A stretch of 64,000 nt of DNA from Halorubrum laminariae (lineage in GTDB: Archaea > Halobacteriota > Halobacteria > Halobacteriales > Haloferacaceae), in NCBI RefSeq assembly GCF_024494655.1, contig NZ_JANHDL010000009.1, forward strand, positions 1 through 64,000. The letters are read 5' to 3'. A program made the position numbers and the translations under genes. The notes beneath the pieces were generated by a model. That model had not been told where the DNA came from. It did no database searches and was given only the letters and a program-made list of their open reading frames with translations. Positions 15,190 to 24,391 of this stretch are shown piece by piece (the stretch's first letter is position 1; every line of letters starts with the position of its first letter).

Positions 15190-15714
15190 TCACTCGCTCG
15201 GCTCCACCGTCAATCGTAAGATCGCGGGCGCGCCCGCAGCGAGCGCGGCGACGAGGTCCCGGTCGAGGTCGGCGGCCGCGCCGTCGCCGTCAACGAGAAT
15301 CGTCCGCTCGTCGTCGGTGTACGCGCTCGTCCGACCGACCATGGACCGGTCGTCGAGGAGTGTCAGGTCGGGGTCGCCCCGGCCGACTATCGCGACCTCG
15401 TGAGTCGGATCGTCGAGCCCGACCGTCTCGTCGTCCGGCGCTCCCACCGCAATCCGCGCCGTGATCGTCGCGTCCGCGTCCTGACACGTCTCCCGGAACT
15501 CGGCGGAGAAGTCTCGCGGAGCGCGGTTGGCGTCGATGCCGACGATGCAGTCGCCCGCGGGCGTGAGCCAGTCGTCGGTGGTGAACTCGACGGTGCTCGC
15601 GTGCGCTGCGGTGACGTGTTCGTGACCGGTCGCCCGGACGACCTCGACGAGCGGGTCGTCATCATCGGCGGGGTCGTCGGCACCGACCGCGTCGTCGGTG
15701 TCTGCGTCGCTCAT
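15190..15714 (-). CDS. DUF371 family protein
   Basis: A 174-residue protein. After a 30-residue acidic leader, the DUF371 core begins VRATGHEHVTAAHASTVEFTTDDWLTPAGDCIVGIDANRA, which is the family hallmark, and ends VAALAAGAPAILRLTVEP. The fold is small, mixed alpha/beta and archaea-specific with unknown function. The ATG at 15714 (MSDADTDDAV) is chosen as the last start before the acidic leader. It is convergent with the PUA-like gene and shares its strand with the amidohydrolase upstream. Confidence 0.9.
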   Translation of the reverse strand: MSDADTDDAVGADDPADDDDPLVEVVRATGHEHVTAAHASTVEFTTDDWLTPAGDCIVGIDANRAPRDFSAEFRETCQDADATITARIAVGAPDDETVGLDDPTHEVAIVGRGDPDLTLLDDRSMVGRTSAYTDDERTILVDGDGAAADLDRDLVAALAAGAPAILRLTVEPSE

Positions 15715-15773
15715 GGGCGTGGGTGGGCGACGCGGCGACAAGTGGCTACCGTCTCGGCTCCGGCTCGCGCGGC

Positions 15774-16604
15774 TCAGACGTCCGCACCCTCAGCGAGCGC
15801 GGGCACCAGTCGGACCGGGTTCTTCGCGAACACCCGGCGCATCAGGTCCTCGGAGACGTCGAGCGTGAGCACTTCCATCACGCCGACGTTCGGGTGCGCG
15901 TCAGGCGCGCCGGAGCCGAACAGCACGCGGTCGGGGTGCTCTAATATCCCGCGTTCGAGCACCTCGCGGTAGCGCACGGCCGTCGTGTCGACGTACAGCC
16001 GGTCGTGGTCACTGAGAAGGTCGAGAGTCTCGTTCATCAGGTCGGCGTCGAGCGGATGGCCGCCGAAGCTCCCAAGCACCACGGGGAAGTCGTAGCCGAG
16101 CAGCTCGGCCTCGACCGCCGTCGGCGGGAACCGCTTGCCCGCGTGGACGATGAGCGGGAGGTCCGCGTCCGCCAGCCGCGTCAGCACGTCTTCGTTCGGG
16201 AGCCCGTCGACGTGCGGTGCGAGCGTGAATCCGTGAAAGCGGTCGTCGTAGGAGTACTGCTCCACGTCATCCGGGCGAGTGTGGTGGTCCTCGCGCTCTG
16301 CGCGGAGATTCCGAACCACGGACAGCGGACCGGTCCCGGCGTCCCGCGGACCGTTGAGGCGGGCGAACGCGACGAAAGGCCGGTCGATGGAGAGGCGGGC
16401 GACGGCGTTGTTCGCGCGGAGATAGCTCCTCCCGGACGCGCGCTGGCCGGGGCTCGCGACGGCGCGGACGATCCCGGCCTGAAGCATCTCCCGTTCCAGC
16501 CGCTCCGGCGAGATGTCCCGACCGTGGGTCGCGACCGACGACTCGTCGGGATCGAGTGTCGCCCGAGTGTCGACGATCCGGAAGTCGTGTTCAAGCCCCA
16601 GCAT
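15774..16604 (-). CDS. Amidohydrolase family protein
   Basis: A 276-residue TIM-barrel metal-dependent hydrolase of the amidohydrolase-2 type. Visible pieces include FRIVDTRATLDPDES, FHGFTLAPHVDGL, DLPLIVHAGKRFPPTAVEA (a metal-ligand His), VVLGSFGGHPLDADLMN (His) and VLFGSGAPDAHPNVGVMEVL with the terminal Asp. The N-terminal HxH motif is replaced by DTRAT, so metal binding may be altered. Substrate unknown. It lies 59 bp upstream of the DUF371 gene on the same strand and may share its transcript. Confidence 0.82.
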   Translation of the reverse strand: MLGLEHDFRIVDTRATLDPDESSVATHGRDISPERLEREMLQAGIVRAVASPGQRASGRSYLRANNAVARLSIDRPFVAFARLNGPRDAGTGPLSVVRNLRAEREDHHTRPDDVEQYSYDDRFHGFTLAPHVDGLPNEDVLTRLADADLPLIVHAGKRFPPTAVEAELLGYDFPVVLGSFGGHPLDADLMNETLDLLSDHDRLYVDTTAVRYREVLERGILEHPDRVLFGSGAPDAHPNVGVMEVLTLDVSEDLMRRVFAKNPVRLVPALAEGADV

Positions 16605-16728
16605 GACGGGTGTCTACCGATCCCTCTCGGGCGATTCGGATGTGTCTATCGATCGCACGGAGATATCGCACTGTTTCGATCTCGACCACAGAGCCGCCGC
16701 AGTCGCGTCGACGGACCGGTCGATCCGG

Positions 16729-17916
16729 TCACGGTCCTGCGGTGGAAACGATCTTGATCACGTCGCCTTCCGACATTTCGTGGCCCTCGCCGATCCGGCG
16801 CGAGGAGCGCGCGTCGACCGCGTGGAGGTACCCCTCGCCGATGTCGGTGTGGACCGCGTACGCCAGATCTGGCGGCGTCGAGCCCGCGGGCAAGAGGAAC
16901 GCGTCGGGGAGCACGTTCCCGGTACCGTCGGTCCACTTCGCTGCGTCCTGTACCGGGAACACCGTGATCTGATCGAGGCGGTCGTAGACGGCCGCGTTCA
17001 GCGCCGTCTGCACGCCCGTTCCGCCGTGAGCGGCCATCGCGTCGGCGAGCGCGTCGAGGCCCGCCCGCTGACTCTCGGAGACATCGCCGACGATCTCGAA
17101 CGTCTCGTCGCCCGGGTCGTAGTCGACGACGCCGGCCTCGGCAGCGCGACGAAGGGCACGTTCGCCGTCCGCGGTCGCGGGGATCACGGGCTTGTCCGTC
17201 CCCTCGCGGATGCGATCGACCGCACCCTCGGGGGCGGCGTCGACCTTGTTGGCGACGACGACGATCGGCTTGGTCCGCCGGCGAACCGCCCGCGCCAACG
17301 CTTCGCGGTCGTCGCCGGTCCACGCCTTCGGATCGTCAGGATACTCCAGCCCGCGGAGCACCGTTGCCACGTCGCCCTCGCTCGCGCCGAATCCCGTGAG
17401 CATGTCAGTGAGCGCCGCCTCTATCTCGAAGTCCGGCGACCGCGACTTGCGCTCGACGCTCTCCCAGTTGCGGTCGACGATTCCCGTGAGCCACAGGTCC
17501 ATCTCCCCCTCGATGAAGCTCACGTCGTCGAGCGGGTCGCGGCTTCCGGGCTCGACCGGCTCCCCCTCGGCGTTCGTCGCCCCAGAGGCATCGACGACGT
17601 TCACCACCACGTCGGCGTTCGTCAGCTCGTCGAGGAACTGGTTTCCGAGGCCTTTCCCCTCGTGTGCGCCCGGAACGAGTCCCGCTACGTCGAGGAGTTC
17701 GACCGGAACGTAGCGCTTCCCGTCGCGGCAGCGCTCGTTGCCGCACCGCTCGTCGCGGTCGAGACAGGGGCACTCGGTCCGGACGTGCGTCACGCCGCGG
17801 TTGGCGTCGATCGTCGTGAACGGGTAGTTCGCGATGTCGGCGTCCGCCATCGTCGCGGCGGTGAAAAGCGTCGACTTGCCGGCGTTCGGCTTCCCCGCCA
17901 GCGCGACCGTGATCAT
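16729..17916 (-). CDS. ychF: YchF/OLA1 family nucleotide-binding translation factor
   Basis: A 395-residue Obg-superfamily P-loop protein. The P-loop is GKPNAGKST at residues 8-16, G3 is DVAGLVPGAHEGKGLGNQFL, and the nucleotide-specificity motif is VVVANKVDAAP; YchF proteins often prefer ATP. A Cys cluster between G2 and G3 (CPCLDRDERCGNERC, residues about 49-63) is typical of the archaeal branch and may hold a metal. The C-terminal TGS domain ends GEGHEMSEGDVIKIVSTAGP. It is divergent from dtdA, with about 135 bp between start codons. Confidence 0.94.
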   Translation of the reverse strand: MITVALAGKPNAGKSTLFTAATMADADIANYPFTTIDANRGVTHVRTECPCLDRDERCGNERCRDGKRYVPVELLDVAGLVPGAHEGKGLGNQFLDELTNADVVVNVVDASGATNAEGEPVEPGSRDPLDDVSFIEGEMDLWLTGIVDRNWESVERKSRSPDFEIEAALTDMLTGFGASEGDVATVLRGLEYPDDPKAWTGDDREALARAVRRRTKPIVVVANKVDAAPEGAVDRIREGTDKPVIPATADGERALRRAAEAGVVDYDPGDETFEIVGDVSESQRAGLDALADAMAAHGGTGVQTALNAAVYDRLDQITVFPVQDAAKWTDGTGNVLPDAFLLPAGSTPPDLAYAVHTDIGEGYLHAVDARSSRRIGEGHEMSEGDVIKIVSTAGP

Positions 17917-18050
17917 ACGCGAGGCTCGCGGGCCTGCGAAAAGCGCCTTTCGGTCGTTGTCCGTCCGCCGAGGCGATTTGTCAGCCGCGGAATCCCGTTG
18001 TGCGACTGCGAACCGACGGCTATTCGAGTGACGCCCCCGGAGCGACGGGC

Positions 18051-19601
18051 GTGATAGCGATCGTCGTGAGTCGGGCCGACAGCGCCTCGGTACACATCGG
18101 AGAGCAGTTGCTCGCGGTCGGTGACTGGGCGTCTCACGAGGACGAGACGCGCCCCGATTCGGCCGGCGGCGGCCGGTACTACCGGACCGACGGGTTCGAA
18201 CTCCGCGAGTTCGATGACCTCCACGTCGATCTGGACGACCCGACCGACGCGTTCGGTGCGGACGGCGAGAAGCCAGATTTTCTGGTGTTCGTCTCCAGAC
18301 ACTCGGGCGACAGCGGCGAGCTGCTGACCGCCCACGTCACCGGCAACTTCGGGCCAGCGCCGTACGGTGGGGAGGCGGAGACGCTCTCGCGGGCCGCGCC
18401 CGGCGCGGAAAAGCGCGTCGTCGCGGCGCTCGCGTCTCACGCGCCCTCCGGGTACGACGTGGGGATTGAGTGTACGCACCACGGACCCACCGACGTGAGC
18501 GTTCCGTCGCTGTTCGTCGAACTCGGGTCGGACGAGCCGCAGTGGACGGACTCGAACGCGGCCCGCGCCGTCGCGCGAGCGGTCCTCGACCTGCGGGGAA
18601 CGGGGCCAGCCCTGCTCGCCGCAGCCTCCGACGAGGGAGGGATTGACCCTCAGCAGGGCGAGACAGATTTCCGGCAGGGCGAGACCGAACCCCGCCACGT
18701 CGTCGGCTTCGGCGGCGGCCACTACGCGCCGCGGTTCACCCGGATCGTCCGCGAGACGGCCTGGGCGGTCGGCCACGTCGGCGCTGACTGGCCCCTCGGC
18801 GAGATGGGCGCGCCCGACGCGAACCGGAACGTGATCGAACAGGCCTTCGAGCGGAGCCGAGCCGACCTCGCCGTGGTCGAGGGAGACCGCCCCGCCCTCA
18901 AGCAGGTGATCGCCGACCTCGGACACCGGGTCGTGAGCGAGACGTGGGTGCGGACGGTCGGCGATCGCCCCCTCGCGCTGGTGGAGCAGTTGGAGCGCGA
19001 CCTCGCGACGGTCGACGCCGGGCTCCGGTTCGGCGATGTCACACCGGCCTCGGCGTCAGATTCCGACGCACTACAGATCTGCGAACTGCCGGCCGCGTTG
19101 CTGTCGCGGGCGCAGGGCGTGGACGCGGACGCGACGCGCGCGACGGTCGAGTCGAGTACCGTCGCCTTCGAGACCGAACAGGCCGGGACGCGAGCCGTCG
19201 GTCGCGCCGCGTTCGCGACAGACGCGGCGACGCCCGGCTACGCCGACCTCGTCGCCGAACTCGCGGCCGTGCTTGAACGTAGATACGACGAGGTCAAGTT
19301 CGAGTACGACAGCATCGTGGCCGCGGACGACGCGGCGGAAAGAGACTCGCCTGCCGACGCCGAACCGACGGTCGTCGTCGCCCGCGAGACGGCGTTCGAT
19401 CCGGCGCTCGCCGCCGAGCGCGGCGTCCCGGAGGGACCGGCGTTCGGACGGCTCGCCGACGGCGACGCGGTCGAGGGTGACGGCGAGACGATCGAGCCGG
19501 CGGACGTGTCGCGGACGCGGGTTGATCGGTTCTCGATTCCGACCGACGGAGCCACCGACGACGGGCCCGCTGACGACGAAGCCGACGATCGTCACGCCTG
19601 A
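18051..19601 (+). CDS. dtdA: D-aminoacyl-tRNA deacylase, archaeal DtdA type
   Basis: A 516-residue member of the GEK1/DTD2 family, which removes D-amino acids from mischarged tRNA. Key segments are IAIVVSRADSASVHIGEQLL at the start, FLVFVSRHSGDSGELLTAHVTGNFGPA, GIECTHHGPTDVSVPSLFVELGSDE and VVGFGGGHYAPRFTRI. I start it at GTG 18051, where the family begins; an upstream GTG adds 17 unrelated residues. Two inserts lengthen it relative to the family: a short repeated QGET segment just before the GGGHYAPRF motif and a long acidic C-terminus after residue 440. Confidence 0.9.
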   Translation: MIAIVVSRADSASVHIGEQLLAVGDWASHEDETRPDSAGGGRYYRTDGFELREFDDLHVDLDDPTDAFGADGEKPDFLVFVSRHSGDSGELLTAHVTGNFGPAPYGGEAETLSRAAPGAEKRVVAALASHAPSGYDVGIECTHHGPTDVSVPSLFVELGSDEPQWTDSNAARAVARAVLDLRGTGPALLAAASDEGGIDPQQGETDFRQGETEPRHVVGFGGGHYAPRFTRIVRETAWAVGHVGADWPLGEMGAPDANRNVIEQAFERSRADLAVVEGDRPALKQVIADLGHRVVSETWVRTVGDRPLALVEQLERDLATVDAGLRFGDVTPASASDSDALQICELPAALLSRAQGVDADATRATVESSTVAFETEQAGTRAVGRAAFATDAATPGYADLVAELAAVLERRYDEVKFEYDSIVAADDAAERDSPADAEPTVVVARETAFDPALAAERGVPEGPAFGRLADGDAVEGDGETIEPADVSRTRVDRFSIPTDGATDDGPADDEADDRHA

Positions 19602-19640
19602 TCGACGGATTCCGTCCGACTATCGTCAGACGATCGGGCA

Positions 19641-19650
19641 AAAATAAATA
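19641..19650 (+). promoter_or_regulatory. AT-rich promoter element of ftsZ1
   Basis: AAAATAAATA ends 27 bp before the ftsZ1 ATG at 19677, the correct spacing for a TATA box with a very short leader. The surrounding sequence is GC-rich. Confidence 0.5.
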
Positions 19651-19676
19651 CGTCCGGGTCGCAACCACACCACATA

Positions 19677-20825
19677 ATGGATTCTATCGTAGAGGACGCC
19701 ATCGACGAAGCCGAGGAGTCTCCGGACGACCCGGGGGGAGCCGACGCGGACGCCGGCGACGGTACGTCCGGGACGCCACCACAGACCGGGACGATGACCG
19801 ACGACGAACTGCAGGATGTCCTCCAAGACCTTCAGACGAACATCACCGTCGTCGGCTGCGGCGGGGCCGGCGGTAACACCGTCAACCGGATGACCGAGGA
19901 GGGGATCCACGGCGCGAAGCTCGTCGCCGCCAACACCGACGTGCAACACCTCGTCAACATCGAGGCCGACACGAAGATCCTGATGGGTCAACAGAAGACG
20001 CAGGGTCGCGGCGCGGGCTCGCTCCCGCAGGTCGGTGAGGAGGCCGCAATCGAGTCGCAAGAGGAGATCCAAGATGCCATCGACGGCTCCGACATGGTGT
20101 TCGTCACGGCCGGACTCGGCGGGGGCACGGGCACCGGGTCGGCTCCGGTCGTCGCGAAGGCCGCCCGCGAGTCGGGCGCGCTCACCATCGCGATCGTCAC
20201 GACCCCGTTCACCGCTGAGGGGGAGGTCCGCCGGACGAACGCCGAGGCCGGACTCGAACGCCTCCGCGACGTGAGCGACACCGTCATCGTCGTCCCCAAC
20301 GACCGCCTGCTCGACGCGGTCGGGAAGCTCCCGGTCCGGCAGGCGTTCAAGGTGTCCGACGAGGTGCTGATGCGCTCGGTGAAGGGAATTACGGAGCTCA
20401 TCACGATGCCCGGGCTGGTCAACCTCGACTTCGCCGACGTGCGCACCGTCATGGAGAAGGGCGGCGTCGCGATGATCGGCCTCGGCGAGTCCGACTCCGA
20501 CTCGAAGGCGCAAGACTCGGTGAAGTCGGCGCTGCGCTCGCCGCTGCTCGATGTCGACATCTCCGGTGCGAACTCCGCGCTGGTGAACGTCACCGGCGGG
20601 CAGGACATGTCCATCGAGGAGGCTGAGGGCGTCGTCGAGGAGATCTACGACCGGATCGACCCCGACGCGCGGATCATCTGGGGCACATCCGTCGACGACG
20701 ATCTGGAGGGCGAGATGCGGACGATGATCGTGGTGACGGGCGTCGAGTCGCCGCAGATATACGGACGGAACGGCGAAGCGCCGGAGGGCGCGGCCGACGT
20801 CGAAGACATCGACTACGTGGAGTGA
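19677..20825 (+). CDS. ftsZ1: Cell division GTPase FtsZ1
   Basis: A 382-residue tubulin-superfamily GTPase that forms the division ring. Visible motifs are [17 protein letters not shown], the tubulin signature [17 protein letters not shown], and the T7 synergy region [14 protein letters not shown] with the catalytic Asp. An acidic 50-residue N-terminal extension and a short C-terminal tail (DVEDIDYVE) are typical of haloarchaeal FtsZ1. The secE-spt5 genes directly downstream are the context known for haloarchaeal ftsZ1, which supports FtsZ1 rather than FtsZ2. Confidence 0.95.
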   Translation: MDSIVEDAIDEAEESPDDPGGADADAGDGTSGTPPQTGTMTDDELQDVLQDLQTNITVVGCGGAGGNTVNRMTEEGIHGAKLVAANTDVQHLVNIEADTKILMGQQKTQGRGAGSLPQVGEEAAIESQEEIQDAIDGSDMVFVTAGLGGGTGTGSAPVVAKAARESGALTIAIVTTPFTAEGEVRRTNAEAGLERLRDVSDTVIVVPNDRLLDAVGKLPVRQAFKVSDEVLMRSVKGITELITMPGLVNLDFADVRTVMEKGGVAMIGLGESDSDSKAQDSVKSALRSPLLDVDISGANSALVNVTGGQDMSIEEAEGVVEEIYDRIDPDARIIWGTSVDDDLEGEMRTMIVVTGVESPQIYGRNGEAPEGAADVEDIDYVE

Positions 20826-20935
20826 ACACATCGATTACGCGGAGTGAGTCGCCGCGCGGTCGGACCGACGACGAGTCCGACCGATCGGTCCGCATCAAAA
20901 GGTAAAAACCGTCTCGTCTCGAAGCCGCTCGTAAC

Positions 20936-21112
20936 ATGGACGTTCCGTACGACCTCAACAGCTACATTCGGGTGCTGAAGCTGGCGAGCACGCCGAGCAC
21001 CGACGAGTTCCTACAGGTGTCGAAGATCGCCGGCGCGGGTATCCTCCTCATCGGGTTCATCGGCTTCCTGATGTTCGCGATCATGAGCCTCCTGCCGGGG
21101 GTCGGCGCGTAA
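20936..21112 (+). CDS. secE: Protein translocase subunit SecE
   Basis: A 58-residue protein, MDVPYDLNSYIRVLKLASTP..., with an amphipathic N-terminal helix and one membrane segment (IAGAGILLIGFIGFLMFAIMS), as in archaeal SecE/Sec61-gamma of the SecYEG channel. Its TAA overlaps the spt5 ATG by one base (TAATG), so the genes are coupled. The secE-spt5 pairing is conserved in archaea and corresponds to bacterial secE-nusG. Confidence 0.92.
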   Translation: MDVPYDLNSYIRVLKLASTPSTDEFLQVSKIAGAGILLIGFIGFLMFAIMSLLPGVGA

Positions 21113-21564
21113 TGCCGATCTTCTCGGTCAAGACCACTGCGAGCCAGGAGCGGACCGTCGCCGACATGCTCGCCGAAAAGGAGATGCCGGAGATCCAGGC
21201 GGTCATCGCCCCCGACCAGCTCACGAGCTACGTGATGGTCGAAGCGACGGACGGGAGCGTATTTGCCCGAATACTCGACGAGATTCCGCATGCCAACGGC
21301 GTGATCCAAGGATCAGACGGGCCAGCTAAGAGCCCCTTCTCGGAGGTCGAACACTTCCTCTCGCCGACTCCCGACGTGGAGGGGATCGCCGAGGGCGACA
21401 TCGTCGAACTGATCGCCGGGCCGTTCAAAGGCGAGAAGGCCCGCGTCCAGCGGATCGACGAGGGCAAAGACCAGGTGACGGTCGAGCTGTACGAGGCGAC
21501 CGTCCCGATCCCGGTCACCGTCCGCGGCGACCAGATCCGGGTGCTCGACTCAGACGAACGCTGA
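21112..21564 (+). CDS. spt5: Transcription elongation factor Spt5
   Basis: A 150-residue archaeal Spt5/NusG. The NGN domain covers roughly residues 1-85 (MPIFSVKTTASQERTVADML, contacting RNA polymerase), and the KOW domain follows with GDIVELIAGPFKGEKARVQRI. It increases processivity together with Spt4. The length is normal. It overlaps the secE stop by one base, and the next gene, artA, starts 107 bp later behind its own AT-rich CTTTATT element. Confidence 0.94.
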   Translation: MPIFSVKTTASQERTVADMLAEKEMPEIQAVIAPDQLTSYVMVEATDGSVFARILDEIPHANGVIQGSDGPAKSPFSEVEHFLSPTPDVEGIAEGDIVELIAGPFKGEKARVQRIDEGKDQVTVELYEATVPIPVTVRGDQIRVLDSDER

Positions 21565-21671
21565 CCGACTCGGACGGCTCAGAAGGGAGGTTCTGCTGAA
21601 CTGTACGGAGATACCCGACGGACCGTCGGCAACGACAAGGGCTTTATTCGGTGACGACCGACCGATCGGAT

Positions 21672-22634
21672 ATGTTCGGTTCCGGCGTACCGTCAATCTT
21701 GAGCCTGGTCCCGGACACGTTCACGTTCGCGTGGATCGTCGCAGTCTTGTTCGCCGTCGCGTGGCTGCTCGACAGCCGCGGACTCGCGGCCGGTCGCGCG
21801 CTCGCGGCCGGAACGTGGGCGCTGTTCGGACTGTTCTGGCTGTCGACGGTGCCGTACTTCGCGTTCGAGCATCAGAGCTACGTCGAGTCGATCCTCGCGC
21901 TCGTCGGATTCCCCGCCAGCGTGTACGCCGGATACCTGTTGTACAGCGGCCGTGCGTCGCTTTTTACCCTGACACGGGCGATCGCGATCATGCTTTTCAT
22001 CTACCTCCCGTTCGAGACGATCCCGGCGTTCACGGTCGGCGGCGTGGCGGTTCCGGAGCCGCGACGGGTGCTCATCGAGATCGTCGCGGCGCAGACCGGA
22101 GCGCTCATCGATCTCCTCGGATATGCGCCCGAGGCGGTGACGAGCAGCGAGGGGTACGACGCGGCGTACGCTTGGACCCTCGAAGACGGTCACACTGTCG
22201 TCATCCACATCGTGCTGGCGTGTACGGGGCTGGGGAGCATGGCGATCTTCGGCGGACTGGTCGCTGCGGTGCAGGCCCCGTTGGCGCGGAAGGTCCGCGC
22301 GCTGGCGGTGTCGATTCCGCTCATCTACGTCCTCAACATCCTCCGAACCACGTTCATCTCCGTCGTCGCCGGTAACCAGTACATGCACTGGTACCCCGAC
22401 CTCGTGTTGACCATGTTCGGCGCGACCGATCCGTACCGCGTCTCATTCCTGATCTCCGACCGGATCATGAGCCAACTGCTCGCCGTCGTCGCGCTCGTTG
22501 GGATCACCTTCCTCGTCGTGCGGCAGATGCCCGAACTCGTCGTTGTCCTCGAAGACGTGCTCTATCTCCTCACGGGCGAGGAACACGATCTCACTGAGTC
22601 GCTCGATCTGCCCAGAGAGCCGACGAACCGGTGA
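21672..22634 (+). CDS. artA: Archaeosortase A
   Basis: A 320-residue polytopic membrane protease/transpeptidase that removes the PGF-CTERM signal of S-layer and other surface proteins and links them to lipid. The active-site Cys is in IHIVLACTGLGSMAIFGGLV, the conserved Arg in VLNILRTTFISVVAGN, followed by a second basic site near DPYRVSFLISDRIM. About eight membrane segments are visible. The ATG at 21672 (MFGSGVPSI) is preferred over the upstream codon because it leads straight into the first membrane segment. Confidence 0.9.
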   Translation: MFGSGVPSILSLVPDTFTFAWIVAVLFAVAWLLDSRGLAAGRALAAGTWALFGLFWLSTVPYFAFEHQSYVESILALVGFPASVYAGYLLYSGRASLFTLTRAIAIMLFIYLPFETIPAFTVGGVAVPEPRRVLIEIVAAQTGALIDLLGYAPEAVTSSEGYDAAYAWTLEDGHTVVIHIVLACTGLGSMAIFGGLVAAVQAPLARKVRALAVSIPLIYVLNILRTTFISVVAGNQYMHWYPDLVLTMFGATDPYRVSFLISDRIMSQLLAVVALVGITFLVVRQMPELVVVLEDVLYLLTGEEHDLTESLDLPREPTNR

Positions 22635-22759
22635 CCGGAGCAGTGACGCCGCTCTACGATCTATTGTCAGGTAGCAAACTATAGGGGTCGCTGTCGCGTG
22701 GTTCGACGTATGTGTAGTACTTCCTCGACGGGCGACGATCGCTTGCTCGCGGAGCAACG

Positions 22760-24052
22760 GTGGTGGTGGACGTGATAGACGCCGTCGACCCGCTCGTGTA
22801 TCTCCAGACGAACGTCGCGAAATTGGTGTTGGCGACGGCGCTCGGAATGTTCCTCGGACTGGAGCGGGAGTGGTCGCAGAAATCCGCCGGAATCCGGACG
22901 TTCGCGTTGATCAGCCTCGCGGCCGCGGTGTTCTCGCTTGTCGACAGCGACGGCCTGCTGATCGTCGGCGGGGTTCTCATCGTCGCAATCGCAGTGATTC
23001 TAGCGGTTCGAAGCTTCGTCGAACCCGACATTGAGGGACTCTCGCTCACGACCTCAGTCTCGATGCTCGTCACGTACGGGGTTGGCGCGCTCGTCGCCGG
23101 CGAGTTCTTTATCGAGGCGGTGACGGTGGCGGTGCTCTCCTCGCTGTTGCTCGTGTTGAAACGGGAGCTTCACCAGTTCGCGTGGGGACTCTCTAGAGAG
23201 GAGATGCGCAGCGCCGTCGAGTTCACCATTCTCGCGTTCGTCGTCTTCCCGCTGCTTCCGACCGAAACCATCGACCCGTGGGGCGCGATCCAGCCGCGGC
23301 TCGTCTGGTCGCTCGTCGTCGCGGTCAGCGCGATCGGCTTCGTGAACTACGTGCTCGTGAAGCGGTACCAGAGCCGTGGCTACGCGGTCACCGGCTTCTT
23401 CGGCGGGCTCGTGAACTCAACTGCAGTCGTCGCCGAGATGGCCAAGCGAGCCCGGGGGGACGAGAACCTCAGAGATGTCGCCGTCGGATCGATTCTACTC
23501 GCGAATGCGGCGATGGCGCTCCGGAACGCCGCGGTCGTCGCCGTCTTCGTGCCCGACGCAGCCCTCGTCGTCGTCGCGCCGCTCGGTGCGATCACGGTTG
23601 TGGGGGTGACCGCTGCGGTGTGGCGAAGCGACTGGCAGACGCCGATAGAGACGGAACTCACCTCGCCGTTCAGCCTGCGAAACGCGCTGACGTTCGGCGT
23701 GCTGTTCCTCGTGGTGTTGCTCGTCTCTGCGGGCGCAGAGCGCGCCTTCGGTGCGGGCGGGTTCGTCGCCACGTCGTTTCTCTCGGGACTCGTGTCGTCG
23801 GGAACGTCGACGGCGACCGCGGTGTCACTCCTTGGGACCGGACAGATCGGCGTCGACACCGCGGTCGCGGGCGTGGTCGCCGGGACGGTCGCGAGCGTCC
23901 TCGTGAAGACCGTCTTCGCCGCGAGCGTTGCGCGAGAACTCGTTCGGCCGGTGTTACGGAAGTACAAGGAGAAAGCCTCGCGCTTCAGCGCGGGGATGAA
24001 TCCGATACCGCCAGCACAAGCTCTGATCGGCGTGGGTAACGGATATTTTTAA
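22760..24052 (+). CDS. MgtC/SapB-DUF4010 membrane protein with altered C-terminus
   Basis: A 430-residue polytopic protein. The N-terminal MgtC/SapB-type part is VAKLVLATALGMFLGLEREWSQKSAGIRTFALISL; the DUF4010 part follows with GFFGGLVNSTAVVAEMAKRA and SGLVSSGTSTATAVSLL. Such proteins are thought to act in Mg2+ or other ion homeostasis. The start is uncertain: GTG codons at 22760, 22763 and 22772 are all possible. After about residue 400 the reading frame enters inserted palindromic DNA (KEKASRFSAGMNPIPP...), so the last 25-30 residues are foreign; see the insertion and displaced 3' end at 23970-24387. Confidence 0.83.
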   Translation: MVVDVIDAVDPLVYLQTNVAKLVLATALGMFLGLEREWSQKSAGIRTFALISLAAAVFSLVDSDGLLIVGGVLIVAIAVILAVRSFVEPDIEGLSLTTSVSMLVTYGVGALVAGEFFIEAVTVAVLSSLLLVLKRELHQFAWGLSREEMRSAVEFTILAFVVFPLLPTETIDPWGAIQPRLVWSLVVAVSAIGFVNYVLVKRYQSRGYAVTGFFGGLVNSTAVVAEMAKRARGDENLRDVAVGSILLANAAMALRNAAVVAVFVPDAALVVVAPLGAITVVGVTAAVWRSDWQTPIETELTSPFSLRNALTFGVLFLVVLLVSAGAERAFGAGGFVATSFLSGLVSSGTSTATAVSLLGTGQIGVDTAVAGVVAGTVASVLVKTVFAASVARELVRPVLRKYKEKASRFSAGMNPIPPAQALIGVGNGYF

Positions 24053-24330
24053 GTAATCACACACCGCATGAACAAGTATCCGAGGCGGTCTATCCGCCCG
24101 ATTAATTGGACAGTATCGGGATTCCCTCACCCCATCGCAGAAACACCCTTTCTGCGGGACTGGTGTGGATGTCGTCAAAAGTAACTCCGAATCCCATACC
24201 GGGATAGGAGTACCGGCTGATTGGCACAGCCAGTAGCTGTCCATTCGGACAGCTACAAACCACAATATCCCACCCCAGCGGCGCGGTGCCGTGGGAATCC
24301 TCGCGCTTCAGCGCGGGGAGGATGTCAATC
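23970..24330 (+). mobile_element. Palindromic insertion interrupting the MgtC/DUF4010 gene
   Basis: The motif CCTCGCGCTTCAGCGCGGGGA occurs in direct orientation near 23977 and again near 24301, bracketing about 350 bp. Inside are hairpins: GGCGG/CCGCC near 24083, CGCAGAAA/TTTCTGCG (24136-24143 and 24149-24156), GGCTG/CAGCC, and GTAGCTGTCC/GGACAGCTAC (24233-24242 and 24247-24256, four-base loop). The right boundary motif resembles the ends of haloarchaeal IS1341-type (TnpB) elements as I remember them. No transposase remains, so it would be a non-autonomous or decayed copy. Edges are approximate. Confidence 0.6.
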
Positions 24331-24387
24331 TGGAACCTCGTGTTGATCGCCGCCGCCGTCGTCATCGGCGTTCCGTTCCTCCTTTGA
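24331..24387 (+). pseudogene. Displaced 3' end of the MgtC/DUF4010 gene
   Basis: Immediately after the palindromic insertion, a short frame reads WNLVLIAAAVVIGVPFLL followed by TGA at 24385-24387. This is a membrane segment in a different phase from the interrupted gene. It is exactly what the missing last helix of the upstream protein should look like, so I read it as the original C-terminus cut off by the insertion. The residue sequence across the original junction cannot be reconstructed with certainty. Confidence 0.55.
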
Positions 24388-24391
24388 CCGA

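Noticed and set aside
24102..24365. An 87-codon minus-strand gene in the palindromic insertion
   Set aside because: It spans the hairpins and the element end and has no domain; its sequence is a by-product of the element.
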